64,000 nt of DNA from CALJFL01 sp963669435 (GCA_963669435.1 OY770025.1:3100001-3164000), one strand, 5' to 3'; counted from the first letter of the stretch, positions 42,074 through 51,325 are shown. Notes: generated by a model not told the origin, from the sequence alone. Numbers and translations are program-made.

Positions 42074-43300
42074 TTAGCTCTCCAACCCATAGCGTTTGAT
42101 GAGCTGCTTGCCCAGGGCCATCTGGTGCACCTGGTCCGGGCCGTCTGCCTGCCGGCACCAGCGTGCATAATTGAAGGCCTCCGCCATGCTGTAGTCCTCG
42201 GTCAGTCCGCCCGCGCCATGCATTTGCATACAGCGGTCGATTACCGTCTGCAGCATGATCGGCACACTGATCTTGCTGGCGGCAATCAGGTCCATTGAGC
42301 CTTTGGCACCGACCTCATCCATGCGCGCACAGGTTTTCAGCACCAGCAGTCGCGCCATTTCAATTTCAGAGAACGATTTGGCGATGTCCTCGCGCACCGA
42401 CTGGTGCTCAGCCAGCTGGCGACCAAAGGTAGAGCGGGCGGTGACACGCTCGCAGGCCAATTCCAGGGAACGCTGCGCGGCGCCGATCAGGCGCATGCAG
42501 TGATGTATGCGACCCGGTCCCAGGCGGCCCTGGGCAATCTCAAAACCGCGTCCGGGACCCAGCAGCATGTTATCCAGGGGTACGCGCACATTATCGAACA
42601 CGATTTCAGCATGACCAATCGGGGCGTCGTCGTAGCCCAATGTCGTCAGCGGACGAATGATGTTAATCCCGGGCGTGTCCTTGGGCACCAGAACCTGGGA
42701 TTGCTGTAGATGTCGGTTACTGTTGTCCGGATCAGACTTGCCCATCACGATGAAAATCTTGCAGCGTTCGTACATGGCGCCGGTGATAAACCACTTGCGT
42801 CCGTTGAGCACCCACTCGTCACCCTCCTGGGTGATGCTCAGTTCGATATTGGTGGCATCGGAGGACGCGACCTGCGGTTCCGTCATCGCATAGGAGGAGC
42901 GGATCTCACCGTTGAGCAAGGGCTTCAGCCAGGCTTCCTGCTGCTCTGGCGTGCCGTACTTCATAAACACTTCCATGTTGCCGGTGTCCGGGGCGTTACA
43001 GTTGAATACCTCCGGTGACCACAGCACCCGGCCCATAATCTCCGCCAAGGGCGCGTAGTCGAAGTTACTCAGGCCGTCATGGTCACAGAAGTCGGCGAGC
43101 GACGGGGGAATAAACAAGTTCCACAGGCCCGCTTCGCGGGCTTTGGCCTTGAGCTCGTCCATCAGTGGTAAGGCACCATAACGATTCTCTGCCTGGTGCA
43201 ATTGTTCTGTATAGGCGTGCTCGTTGGGGTAAATATGTTCTTCCATAAAGGCGGTAAGGCGCGCCTGGTATTGCTGGGATTGTTCACTGAAGCTGTACAT
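42074..43300 (-). CDS. Acyl-CoA dehydrogenase family protein
   Basis: A 408-residue FAD-dependent acyl-CoA dehydrogenase. The family landmarks are SSYAMTEPQVASSDATNIELS, EWVLNGRKWFITGA (substrate/FAD region), IAQGRLGPGRIHHCMRLIGAAQRSL and MQMHGAGGLTEDYSMAEAF. This is the ACAD10/11-like branch, often acting on 4-hydroxy or branched acyl chains. It is divergent from a LysR gene over a perfect palindrome and is probably controlled by it, together with the following SDR. Confidence 0.94.
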   Translation of the reverse strand: MYSFSEQSQQYQARLTAFMEEHIYPNEHAYTEQLHQAENRYGALPLMDELKAKAREAGLWNLFIPPSLADFCDHDGLSNFDYAPLAEIMGRVLWSPEVFNCNAPDTGNMEVFMKYGTPEQQEAWLKPLLNGEIRSSYAMTEPQVASSDATNIELSITQEGDEWVLNGRKWFITGAMYERCKIFIVMGKSDPDNSNRHLQQSQVLVPKDTPGINIIRPLTTLGYDDAPIGHAEIVFDNVRVPLDNMLLGPGRGFEIAQGRLGPGRIHHCMRLIGAAQRSLELACERVTARSTFGRQLAEHQSVREDIAKSFSEIEMARLLVLKTCARMDEVGAKGSMDLIAASKISVPIMLQTVIDRCMQMHGAGGLTEDYSMAEAFNYARWCRQADGPDQVHQMALGKQLIKRYGLES

Positions 43301-43373
43301 GATGTGTTCTCGATTCCAGTTAGTGAGGTTGGCGTAAATGCGGTGTTGAGATCATTATAGGTAGTCAGTTACC

Positions 43374-43397
43374 ATAAATATAATTGATTATATTTAT
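43374..43397. promoter_or_regulatory. Perfect 11-bp palindrome, LysR operator candidate
   Basis: ATAAATATAAT (43374-43384) and ATTATATTTAT (43387-43397) are exact inverted copies with a 2-bp spacer. It contains several T-N11-A patterns of the LysR type and sits in the 111-bp gap between the acyl-CoA dehydrogenase and LysR starts. Its strong AT bias contrasts with its surroundings. Confidence 0.75.
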
Positions 43398-43411
43398 CAC
43401 TCTATATTAAT

Positions 43412-44359
43412 ATGAGTGATGTGAGGCGGCATCAGATGCGTCTGGATAAAATTGATCTCAACCTGTTTGTCATATTCGATGCGATTTACCGCGAACGCAA
43501 TGTGACCCGTGTCGCCAGGCTACTGAATGTGTCACAACCTGCGGTCAGTAATGCCCTCTCGCGGTTGCGCGACACGTTCGATGATCCGTTGTTTGTCCGG
43601 TCTTCCGACGGCATGCTGCCGACCCCGGTGGCCGACAGTGTGATAGACGATGTGCGTATGGCGATGAGCCTGCTGCGCCAGAGCGTGGACCTGAATGCGC
43701 GCTTTGATCCTGCTACCTCAGACCGTATTTTGCGTGTGGGTATGAACGACCTGGCCGAATCGTTGATCTTGCCCGGGCTGCACCAACGCGTGCGTGCGGC
43801 GGCGCCAGGGGTTGCGCTCACCAGCTATTATGTCGCCCGCGATGACGCCGCCGAGGAGCTGAAAGACGGGCTGTTGGATATTCTTCTTGATATCGAGATC
43901 CCCACCAGCAAAGAGTTACACTCCATGCCCCTTTCAGAGTTCCCCTACGTATTGGCCATGCGCCACGGCCACCCCCTGGCGAGCGCACCAGTCTGTCTGG
44001 ATACCTACCTGGAGGCTGAGCACCTTAACGTGTCCAGCCGCCGTGAGGGACTGGGCCACGTCGATTTTGCGCTGCGCAGGAAAGGTCTTTCGCGCTCTAT
44101 TGCCATGCGGGTGCAGAGCTACCTGGTGGCGGCACGCATCGTCAGTGAGACCGACTTGCTCTGGGCGGTACCCGGGGTTTTGGCCAGGCAGCTCGATCTA
44201 CATGTGGTTGAACTGCCGCTGGAGGTTGCGTCTCTGGAATGGCATCTGTACTGGTCACGGTCAGCGCGGGATGATCCAGCGAATATCTGGTTGCGAGGTT
44301 TGATCAGCGAATTGGTTGCCGAAGAAATTATCGGATCCTCCCAGGCCGTGCCCACCTGA
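43412..44359 (+). CDS. LysR-family regulator
   Basis: A 315-residue LysR protein of the NodD/PcaQ/LeuO-like group: the helix-turn-helix is IDLNLFVIFDAIYRERNVTRVARLLNVSQ (split reading) followed by PAVSNALSRLRDTFDDPLFVRSSDGMLPT. The effector domain occupies residues 100-305. A second Met at 43436 (MRLDKIDLN) is an equally likely start. Divergent from the acyl-CoA dehydrogenase-SDR pair. Confidence 0.92.
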   Translation: MSDVRRHQMRLDKIDLNLFVIFDAIYRERNVTRVARLLNVSQPAVSNALSRLRDTFDDPLFVRSSDGMLPTPVADSVIDDVRMAMSLLRQSVDLNARFDPATSDRILRVGMNDLAESLILPGLHQRVRAAAPGVALTSYYVARDDAAEELKDGLLDILLDIEIPTSKELHSMPLSEFPYVLAMRHGHPLASAPVCLDTYLEAEHLNVSSRREGLGHVDFALRRKGLSRSIAMRVQSYLVAARIVSETDLLWAVPGVLARQLDLHVVELPLEVASLEWHLYWSRSARDDPANIWLRGLISELVAEEIIGSSQAVPT

Positions 44360-44442
44360 CCACTGGCCAATTGCGTGACCGATAGTAGAATGATGACCGA
44401 CATCAGCGTGCACCACGGCACTTAAAAAGGAGACTTGGCGCT

Positions 44443-45285
44443 ATGGCCGATAGCCTGGCTCAGCAGCTTGAGGAGTTGGAAACTCGTGGTTTTACCTTTA
44501 TCGAGAATTTTCTGTCTGATGATCGATTGGCCGCGGTCAACCAGCTTTACGACCACATGCTGGGTGGCTATGACGGCCGTAACGACTTCGAGGGTAAGTC
44601 TACCGAGCGAATCTATACCCTGGTTGCCCGTGATAAGGTATTCCAGGACATTGTCGAAGATGAACGGGTGATGCAGTTGTGCGACGCCCTGCTTATGCCC
44701 AACTATCTGCTCACGGCGTCACAGGCTATCGTGATCAGTCCCGGTGAAACGCCACAGCCCTGGCATACAGATGATTCTTTTTACCCGCTGCCCAGGCCAC
44801 GGCCAATGGTCAGTCTGTCCACCATCGTTGCGGTGGAGGATTTTACCGCAGAAAACGGCGGTACCGAGGTGGTGCCGGGTAGCCACTTGTGGACGGATGC
44901 GCAGGTAGACGGTGACTATGTTGGCGGTGACGCAGAGCGCGACCGACACTTTGGCGAGCGTGTGCAGGAACTTGCGGAACCCATTCAGATGAAAGCGGGG
45001 ACCTGTGTGGTGTTTGCCGGGACCTTGTTGCACCGCGGTGGTGGTAATTCCGGTAGTACCACGCGCCGTGCCTTTTCCAACCAGTACTGCCAGCCCTGGG
45101 CTCGGCCCCAGGAAAACTTTTTCCTCGCTATCCCGCCGGTAAAGGCCGCAACGATGTCACCCAGGGTGCAGTCCTTGCTGGGCTACTCCATACACCCGCC
45201 CTTCATGGGGCAGGTGACTGCCTATCATCCTTTGCGTGCACTGGAGCCGGGCTTTATCGCACCGGCTTATCGAAACGTTGAATGA
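44443..45285 (+). CDS. Phytanoyl-CoA dioxygenase (PhyH) family protein
   Basis: A 280-residue Fe(II)/2-oxoglutarate oxygenase. The iron ligands are His108 and Asp110 in PWHTDDSFY and His197 in TLLHRGGGN; Arg208 (TTRRAFSNQY) would bind 2-oxoglutarate, so the site is complete. Bacterial PhyH-family proteins hydroxylate many substrates, from lipids to antibiotics, and no substrate can be assigned. It is apparently a single-gene unit, 84 bases after the LysR gene. Confidence 0.88.
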   Translation: MADSLAQQLEELETRGFTFIENFLSDDRLAAVNQLYDHMLGGYDGRNDFEGKSTERIYTLVARDKVFQDIVEDERVMQLCDALLMPNYLLTASQAIVISPGETPQPWHTDDSFYPLPRPRPMVSLSTIVAVEDFTAENGGTEVVPGSHLWTDAQVDGDYVGGDAERDRHFGERVQELAEPIQMKAGTCVVFAGTLLHRGGGNSGSTTRRAFSNQYCQPWARPQENFFLAIPPVKAATMSPRVQSLLGYSIHPPFMGQVTAYHPLRALEPGFIAPAYRNVE

Positions 45286-45322
45286 ATTCCCGACCCAGGG
45301 CGGTGCCAGTAACCTGATTCAG

Positions 45323-46231
45323 CTACTGCTGGAGTAACCCCGAACGTAACGCCGCAGCCTGCTGTTTCACTACTGCCAGGTTTTCCGGGCCCATGCGTAG
45401 CAGTTGTTTTTGCAGGGGCGAGAGCCTTTCCAGTTCCGGGTCAACGTAGACATAAATCGCTTCTTTCTTGGCGATGGCAATATCGCCCTCCACCTCGGGT
45501 GTGGCGATGACCTTGTCCAGCGAGCGGATAAGCGCGTTGTCAAAATCCTTGGGTGGATAGCCGAGGCTTCCATAAGCCTGTTCAAGCAGCGGGCGGAACG
45601 TATGGAACGTCGATACCAGCTGCTCGGTATCCAGTTCAGCAATGGCCGCGGCATTGTCGTTGTAACGTTCGTAGCTCGCCGGGTCGATGATGATCTGGTC
45701 GCCTTGTTCAATAGTGGTGAATTTTCCCGACGGGGGGGCGATCGGGAGTATCTTGGTCAATACCAGACCGCGACTAAATCCGTCGACCAGCCCGGTACCG
45801 CGTTCGATCAGGTCGCTATTGGTGAGTACCTCGCTCAACAGGTCTGATGAACCCGCCTTGCCCAGTTCTTCGCGGACCGGCTCATCGCTGGTCTCCAGGG
45901 TGACCGGTGGCTCTGCGGGTTCCGGTTCCGCCGCCGGCTCTGGTTCGGGCTCTGGTTCGAGCTCTGGCTCTGGCTCGGGAATATCCGGGGCGGGCTCAGG
46001 CTCGGGTATTGGCTCCGGCTCGACCATCGGTGGCGGTGGTGGCGGCGCGGGAGCGGGTTCGGGGTCGTCACCGGTCACGAAATATACAACGGCGATGACA
46101 CCGATTAATGCGACAACAGCGAGGATCAGCAGCGGGTTGAGGCCACCTTGTTTTCTGGTCTCGCTCAGCCTGTCGCCGGGATCGATTTGCAGGGAATCAT
46201 CGTCGACGAGGTTGTCGTTTTCAGTGTTCAA
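45323..46231 (-). CDS. DUF3014 membrane-anchored protein with Pro-Glu-rich linker
   Basis: A 302-residue protein. After a short cytoplasmic part comes one membrane helix (NPLLILAVVALIGVIAVVYFV), a linker of ~60 residues made almost wholly of Pro, Glu and Ala, and a C-terminal DUF3014 domain (SDLLSEVLTNSDLIERGTGLVDGFSRG and IIDPASYERYNDN). TTG at 46231 is preferred over the ATG at 46282 because AGGAGAG lies 5-6 bases upstream. Function unknown; the stiff linker suggests it spans the periplasm. Confidence 0.85.
   Translation of the reverse strand: MNTENDNLVDDDSLQIDPGDRLSETRKQGGLNPLLILAVVALIGVIAVVYFVTGDDPEPAPAPPPPPPMVEPEPIPEPEPAPDIPEPEPELEPEPEPEPAAEPEPAEPPVTLETSDEPVREELGKAGSSDLLSEVLTNSDLIERGTGLVDGFSRGLVLTKILPIAPPSGKFTTIEQGDQIIIDPASYERYNDNAAAIAELDTEQLVSTFHTFRPLLEQAYGSLGYPPKDFDNALIRSLDKVIATPEVEGDIAIAKKEAIYVYVDPELERLSPLQKQLLRMGPENLAVVKQQAAALRSGLLQQ
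45890..46075 (-). repeat. Low-complexity Pro-Glu/Ala coding repeat
   Basis: The stretch encodes about 60 residues of PEPEP/PEPA units in the DUF3014 gene. The DNA shows many short direct repeats (GGCTCTGGTTCGG-like), and is prone to length change by slippage. Confidence 0.8.
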
Positions 46232-46281
46232 GGGCGCTCTCCTGGCCTGTTCGCGTTGTCTAGTGTTCTGAGTATATATCA

Positions 46282-46354
46282 AGCGACAAAGTTCAACCGC
46301 AGATTACGACATTCGATTTGTCGTCATCGGCGGAGTCTTTGTCGCTGATTGTCG
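46282..46354 (+). promoter_or_regulatory. TTGTCG repeats upstream of TonB receptor-sulfatase operon
   Basis: AGCGACAAAG (46282-46291) is an exact inverted copy of CTTTGTCGCT (46337-46346). TTGTCG occurs in direct orientation at 46318, 46339 and 46349, i.e. 21 and 10 bases apart, which is one face of the helix. This looks like a multi-site binding region shared by the DUF3014 gene and the TonB receptor operon. Confidence 0.5.
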
Positions 46355-46443
46355 AGTAGCGCACTTTCAGTGGGCGTAGCATCTTCCCGGAAAATTAAAA
46401 AACCATACGAAACTAAAACATAATGTATCTACGAGGGAAAATC

Positions 46444-48660
46444 ATGCTCAACATGGTCAAGTATCCACGCATACCCCAGCCAACTCTGCTATCTCTGGCC
46501 CTGTCGGGCGCACTTGTCGCTTCGGCTGCTGCCAGCCAGGCGGCGCAGCTGGAGGAAGTTGTGGTCACCGCCCAGAAACGCGCCGAGAGCCTACAGGATG
46601 TTCCGATTTCCGTCTCGGTAACCTCCGGCGAGACGCTGGACAAGTTTTCTATCGGGGATATCGGGGAATTGTCGGCTTCCATCCCCAATGTGACCATTGG
46701 TCAGAACGCCACCCAGGACAGCATTACCATCAGGGGTGTAGGCTCCGGCGCCAACCACGGCTTTGAGCAGTCGGTGGGTACCTTTATCGATGGGGTGTAT
46801 TTTGGCCGTGGGCGATCCTCCCGCTCGCCATTCCTGGACATAGAACGCGTGGAAGTCCTGAAAGGGCCGCAGGGCGTGCTCTTTGGCAAGAACACTATCG
46901 CTGGCGCCCTGAACATTACCACCCGCAAACCCACCGATGCGTTCGAGGCGTCTATCGATGCCGAATACTTTGATGGTAACGATGCCATCGGCGTGACCGG
47001 TGTTGTGTCAGGGCCTCTTACCGATAACCTGGCCGGCCGCGTGGTGCTGAAGTACAAGGAGACCGGCGGTTACATCGACAATCGCGCGACCGGAGACGAC
47101 GACCCGGAAATTGAAGAAACGGTGGGTCGCGTCTCGCTGCTATGGGATGCCTCCGACCGCCTGTCAGTCGCGTTCAAGGGTGAGATTTCCAGCTACGACC
47201 TCGATGGTCGCCACCTGCAGATGTACGAGGGTGGGCCTTTCCTTGAGATGTTCCAGGCCGTTGATCCCAACTATGAGCAAAAGCTCGATGATCGCCGCTC
47301 TACCAACAACCCGGTGTTTGGCCGCGACTTCGATTACACGGACGCGCAAAATTTCACCGCCACAGTGAATTACGACTTGGACAGCGTCAGGCTGGTATCG
47401 ATAACTGCTTACACCAACTACGAGTACGACAACAACATTCCCGCCAGTTGGGTGGCCAACCTGGATACAGCCGCCAAGTTGTATGACGAGGAACACACGC
47501 AGTTTTCCCAGGAATTGCGTCTCGAATCCATTGGCGATGGAGCCTTCGACTACATTCTCGGGGTTTTCTACCAGACCGAGGAAATCGATCACCTGCAGTA
47601 TTTTGACTTCGATACAGCCCAGGCTATTGCCGATGGCTTTCCGCTGCCGCCCTTTGTCGGTCGCTCGACTTTTGACCTGACCCAGGATACCGACAGCTAC
47701 GCGGCTTTCGGCCAGGTGACCTGGCATGTGACTGATCGGCTGCGCACCAACGTGGGTTTGCGCTACACCAACGACGAAAAGGATCTGGATTTCGCCCGGA
47801 TTACCACCGGTGCCTTGCCGTTTCCCAGCTATCAGTTATCTGATTCCCGCGACGATTCCGACGTGACCCCCTCCATCAACGTGCAGTACGACCTGAGCGA
47901 CGACGTGATGGTGTACGCGAGCTTCTCCCAGGGCTTCAAGTCTGGCGGTTTTGACTTCGAAAGTGGTCAGGATTTTGAGGAAGAAACCGTAGATGCCTGG
48001 GAGGCCGGTATCAAGAGTACCCTGGGCGACGGCTCGATGGAGTTTAATGCCGCCGTTTTCCGCTCGGAGTTTGAGGACTTGCAGGTCGCGGCCTGGAATG
48101 GCACCGCGTTTGAAACCGGAAACGCCGCAGAGGCGATAACCGAGGGCCTGGAGATTGACGGTCGTTGGCAAATGACCGACCGCTGGATGATGTGGGGTGC
48201 GGTCGCCTACCTGAATGCCGAGTACGACAGTTTTCCCGGTGCTACCTGCACCGCAGAACAGCAGATGGTATTCCCGGGCGGTCCCGGTGCCTGTATCCAG
48301 GATCTGTCAGGCAAGGACCTGCAGTTCTCACCGGACTGGAGCGGCACGCTGAACCTGGAGTACTTCCAGCCGATGGAGGGCATGGAGTTCAGTGCGCTGC
48401 TGGGTATTGATTACAGCTCGGATTTCTACACCGCCCTGGACCTTGATCCTATCTCCAAGCAGGACTCCTACGCCAAGCTCAATGCGCGTATTCAATTGGC
48501 TGCAGACGCGGGGTGGAGTATCGCCCTGGTCGGTAAGAACCTGACTGACGAAGAGACCACCATGTGGGTGAATGATGTGCCGTTCTTCCGCGGTGCCCAC
48601 TTTGCCGCCTATGACCAGTCTCGCAACATCGGTATTCAGGCACGGTACGAATTCCGATGA
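46444..48660 (+). CDS. TonB-dependent outer-membrane receptor
   Basis: A 738-residue receptor. ATG 46444 is chosen over 46423 because GAGGG lies seven bases upstream. A signal peptide ends at AASQA, then LEEVVVTAQKRAESLQDVPISV, the plug (RGVGSGANHGFEQSVGTFIDG, ERVEVLKGPQGVLFGKNTIAG) and a barrel that ends IQARYEFR. The four-base overlap of its stop with the sulfatase start (ATGA) strongly suggests it imports a sulfated compound whose sulfate the periplasmic enzyme removes; the ligand is unknown. Confidence 0.95.
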   Translation: MLNMVKYPRIPQPTLLSLALSGALVASAAASQAAQLEEVVVTAQKRAESLQDVPISVSVTSGETLDKFSIGDIGELSASIPNVTIGQNATQDSITIRGVGSGANHGFEQSVGTFIDGVYFGRGRSSRSPFLDIERVEVLKGPQGVLFGKNTIAGALNITTRKPTDAFEASIDAEYFDGNDAIGVTGVVSGPLTDNLAGRVVLKYKETGGYIDNRATGDDDPEIEETVGRVSLLWDASDRLSVAFKGEISSYDLDGRHLQMYEGGPFLEMFQAVDPNYEQKLDDRRSTNNPVFGRDFDYTDAQNFTATVNYDLDSVRLVSITAYTNYEYDNNIPASWVANLDTAAKLYDEEHTQFSQELRLESIGDGAFDYILGVFYQTEEIDHLQYFDFDTAQAIADGFPLPPFVGRSTFDLTQDTDSYAAFGQVTWHVTDRLRTNVGLRYTNDEKDLDFARITTGALPFPSYQLSDSRDDSDVTPSINVQYDLSDDVMVYASFSQGFKSGGFDFESGQDFEEETVDAWEAGIKSTLGDGSMEFNAAVFRSEFEDLQVAAWNGTAFETGNAAEAITEGLEIDGRWQMTDRWMMWGAVAYLNAEYDSFPGATCTAEQQMVFPGGPGACIQDLSGKDLQFSPDWSGTLNLEYFQPMEGMEFSALLGIDYSSDFYTALDLDPISKQDSYAKLNARIQLAADAGWSIALVGKNLTDEETTMWVNDVPFFRGAHFAAYDQSRNIGIQARYEFR

Positions 48661-50183
48661 GAGGCTTGCTACTGACAGGGTTGCTAATGCTCTCCGTGGC
48701 CTCGGCGGCGTCGCCACGGCCGACTAATCTGCTGTTTATCCTCACAGATAATCAGCCGGCCTCTATCCTTGGAGCCTACGGCAACCCGGATGTCCGCACA
48801 CCCAATATCGACCGCCTGGCGCAGGAGGGCGTGTTGTTCACCAACGCCTTTGCCGCTAACGGCATGTGCTCTCCCACTCGAGCGACCCTGATGACCGGTT
48901 TGATGCCATCCCAACACGGCGTGCACAACTGGCTTGATGACACCATGTTGAAAGATTGGCCACAGGATTGGTCGGCCATCGCCGAGTTCCGCACGCTGCC
49001 ATTGACCCTGGCGAATCGCGGTTACCACACGGCGATGATTGGGAAATGGCACCTGGGTCAGCCCTGGAAGCCGGCGGTGGGCTATCAGCACTGGGTGACC
49101 TTTACCGATGGGCACACCATTGATTTTTGGGATAACACGGTTATTGAGAATGGCGAAACCTACGCGCTGAAAGATACCCACACGGTAGATTTCTTTGCCG
49201 ACAAGGCGGTGGAGTTTCTCGAGGCTAACGGCGAAAAGCCCTTTTACCTGCAGCTCAATCTCAATGGGCCCTACCTGAACCCGCCCAGTAACTTTGGTCC
49301 GGCGCGGAACAGGCACTACCAGTCCTACCTGCAAGACGATTTTCCCAGTTTCCCGCGGGTGGCGTTTAACAGCAACGTCGCACACCAGTTGGTCGAACCG
49401 GAGACACCCGAGTTTCTGGTGAAAAAGCACCTGGAGGCCATCGCCATGCACAATGACCATGAGACCATGGCAAACGTAGCCTCTCAAAATACCGTGGTGG
49501 ACGATGCCGTGGGTAAAGTGCTGGCCACGCTGGAGGCGAACGGATTGGCCGAGAATACCCTGGTGGTATTTAGTTCGGACCAGGGCAACTTCTACGGCCA
49601 CCACGGTCTGTGGCAGCACACGGTGGTTACCTCACCGCCGAACCTGTATGACCAGGCCATGAATGTGCCGCTGATAATGCGCCACAAAGGCAAGGTGGTT
49701 GCGGAGCAAACCAACACCAACCTGATCGGCCAATATGATCTGCCGGTGACTATCCTGGATTACCTGGATATAGATGTTGGCCTTGAAGATAGCCCGGGGC
49801 GCAGTTTTGCCCCGCAATTGCAGGGTGAAAATACCTCTTGGGAAAATGAAGTGTTCTATGAGCAGGAAGAAACTCGTGGTATCCGTACTCCCCGGTTTGC
49901 CTACTGGCAACGGGTATCAAATACCGGAGAGTCTGAGCTCTATGATCTGCGGGTAGACCCGGAGCAGCATCACAACGTGATTGACCAGGCGAGGTACGAG
50001 GGAGAGATTAAACAGTTACAACAACGTTTGGACACATTTTTTGAGCAGTACAGCGATCCGAAGTACGACCTGTGGCAGGGCGGTATCGCCAAAGGGTCAG
50101 TTATTCGCGTCGATATGTTCAGGAAGCTCTACGGCCCCGATTGGTCTCCACGGACGGAACTGCTAGAACCGTTTGTAGAGTAA
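48657..50183 (+). CDS. Exported arylsulfatase (type I, formylglycine-dependent)
   Basis: A 508-residue sulfatase with signal peptide (residues 1-18), metal site NLLFILTDNQ, and formylglycine signature C71-S-P-T-R75 followed by LMTGLMPSQHG. GKWHLGQPW and FSSDQGNFYGHHGLW hold further active-site residues. It belongs to a group acting on carbohydrate or small-molecule sulfates and is only distantly like the sulfatase at 6.6-8.0 kb. Co-translated with the TonB receptor and ended by a strong terminator. Confidence 0.94.
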   Translation: MRGLLLTGLLMLSVASAASPRPTNLLFILTDNQPASILGAYGNPDVRTPNIDRLAQEGVLFTNAFAANGMCSPTRATLMTGLMPSQHGVHNWLDDTMLKDWPQDWSAIAEFRTLPLTLANRGYHTAMIGKWHLGQPWKPAVGYQHWVTFTDGHTIDFWDNTVIENGETYALKDTHTVDFFADKAVEFLEANGEKPFYLQLNLNGPYLNPPSNFGPARNRHYQSYLQDDFPSFPRVAFNSNVAHQLVEPETPEFLVKKHLEAIAMHNDHETMANVASQNTVVDDAVGKVLATLEANGLAENTLVVFSSDQGNFYGHHGLWQHTVVTSPPNLYDQAMNVPLIMRHKGKVVAEQTNTNLIGQYDLPVTILDYLDIDVGLEDSPGRSFAPQLQGENTSWENEVFYEQEETRGIRTPRFAYWQRVSNTGESELYDLRVDPEQHHNVIDQARYEGEIKQLQQRLDTFFEQYSDPKYDLWQGGIAKGSVIRVDMFRKLYGPDWSPRTELLEPFVE

Positions 50184-50198
50184 GTATTGGGTGCGTTT

Positions 50199-50241
50199 GG
50201 CGCTTAGGGGTTTGGGTGACCCCTAAGCGCCTTTTTTATTT
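50199..50241. terminator. Strong bidirectional-type terminator between sulfatase and AraC genes
   Basis: GGCGCTTAGGGGT (50199-50211) and ACCCCTAAGCGCC (50219-50231) are a perfect 13-bp stem with a 7-nt loop, then TTTTTTATTT. It ends the receptor-sulfatase operon. The right arm lies over the last codons and stop of the convergent AraC gene. Confidence 0.95.
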
Positions 50242-51260
50242 TCCAACTCGCGTCGGTATTCGGTAAACGATTGCCCCGTCCAGCGCTTGAAACTGCGGCC
50301 GAAGCTGCTGCTGTCATTGAACCCGAGCCTGAAAGCGGCCTCGGTGGCGCTGACTCCCTGGTCGCGGGCGTAGTCCAGGGCGAGTTGTTTGCGCGCCTCC
50401 TCCAGCAATTCATTGTAAGAACGATTTTCGCTGGCCAGGCGCCGCTGCAAAGTGCGCACGGTTACCGAAAGTTTGTCGGCAATCTGTTCAATGCCGACAG
50501 ATCCCTGGCCCAGCTGCGACAGGATTTCGGTCCGCACCCTCAGTAGATACTCACTGATCAGCCCGTGTTCGCTGATATAGCGCTCGATAATCGCGTCCTG
50601 CTGTGCAGCCAGTGAGGGGTTGGCAAAACGCAAGCGGGTATTCACCGCTTCGCTGTCGATAACCAGGGCATAGTTGTCGCTTTCGGCTTGCAGGGCCGCG
50701 CCATAGAAATCCGCCAGGCGGTCGGATCCGCTGCCGACGGGGCGGGTGATTTGAATCGCCCGGGGAGAAAATTCCGGGCCGTAAAGTTGCCGTGCCATAC
50801 GCAGGAAAAGGCCCGTGGCAGCATCCTGGGTAATCTCGGATTTCACCGCGCGTTCATCGACGAGATTCAGGGAGAAGCTGTCTTCCTGTTCCACCAACTC
50901 ACAAAAGTGCATATGACTGAGTACGCAGCGATAACGTATATAACGTTCGAACAGGTCTTTGAGCGTAGAACTGCACCACAGTGCGAAGCCCAGTGCATGC
51001 AGCGAGGTGGGCGTAATGAACTCCGATACATGGACGCCAAAGTAGTCGTCGGTGTTGTCCTCCGCGTAGCGCCAGACCTGTTGCACACGATCCACGGGCA
51101 GGCGAGCGGCGGGTGAATCGATGGATTCCAAATCGATGCCCACGTCCTTGAACACCTGCGTCGCGTCGTGGCCGTAGCTGTTCAGGGCATCCGCCAATGC
51201 GAATGACCAGCCGGCGATCGAGGTGTTATAGCGCTCGGGTTGTAGGCGGGGTTGATTCAC
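50223..51260 (-). CDS. AraC-family transcriptional regulator (Arabinose_bd type)
   Basis: A regulator of about 345 residues like the one at 33.6 kb. It has the ligand region (LHALGFALWCSSTLKDLFERY) and a C-terminal HTH (IADKLSVTVRTLQRRLASENRS and EAAFRLGFNDSSSFGRSFKRWTGQSF). The frame runs up to 51404, but that would cover the TATAAT promoter of the divergent gene, so a GTG at 51260 is preferred. It probably governs the adjacent TonB receptor-sulfatase operon or the divergent deazaflavin-dependent protein. Confidence 0.88.
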   Translation of the reverse strand: MNQPRLQPERYNTSIAGWSFALADALNSYGHDATQVFKDVGIDLESIDSPAARLPVDRVQQVWRYAEDNTDDYFGVHVSEFITPTSLHALGFALWCSSTLKDLFERYIRYRCVLSHMHFCELVEQEDSFSLNLVDERAVKSEITQDAATGLFLRMARQLYGPEFSPRAIQITRPVGSGSDRLADFYGAALQAESDNYALVIDSEAVNTRLRFANPSLAAQQDAIIERYISEHGLISEYLLRVRTEILSQLGQGSVGIEQIADKLSVTVRTLQRRLASENRSYNELLEEARKQLALDYARDQGVSATEAAFRLGFNDSSSFGRSFKRWTGQSFTEYRRELENKKGA

Positions 51261-51325
51261 AGCATTGGTCGTCGCGCAGTGGAGTGTAAAGTCTAAAGGC
51301 TGGCATGCGGCTAGAGCAACTTGCC

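Noticed and set aside
45687..46271. 194-codon plus-strand frame rich in Gly and Ser
   Set aside because: It is the antisense shadow of the Pro-Glu repeat in the DUF3014 gene; the minus-strand frame has the real domain.
48684..49619. 311-codon minus-strand frame
   Set aside because: Lies wholly inside the arylsulfatase gene and lacks any family similarity.
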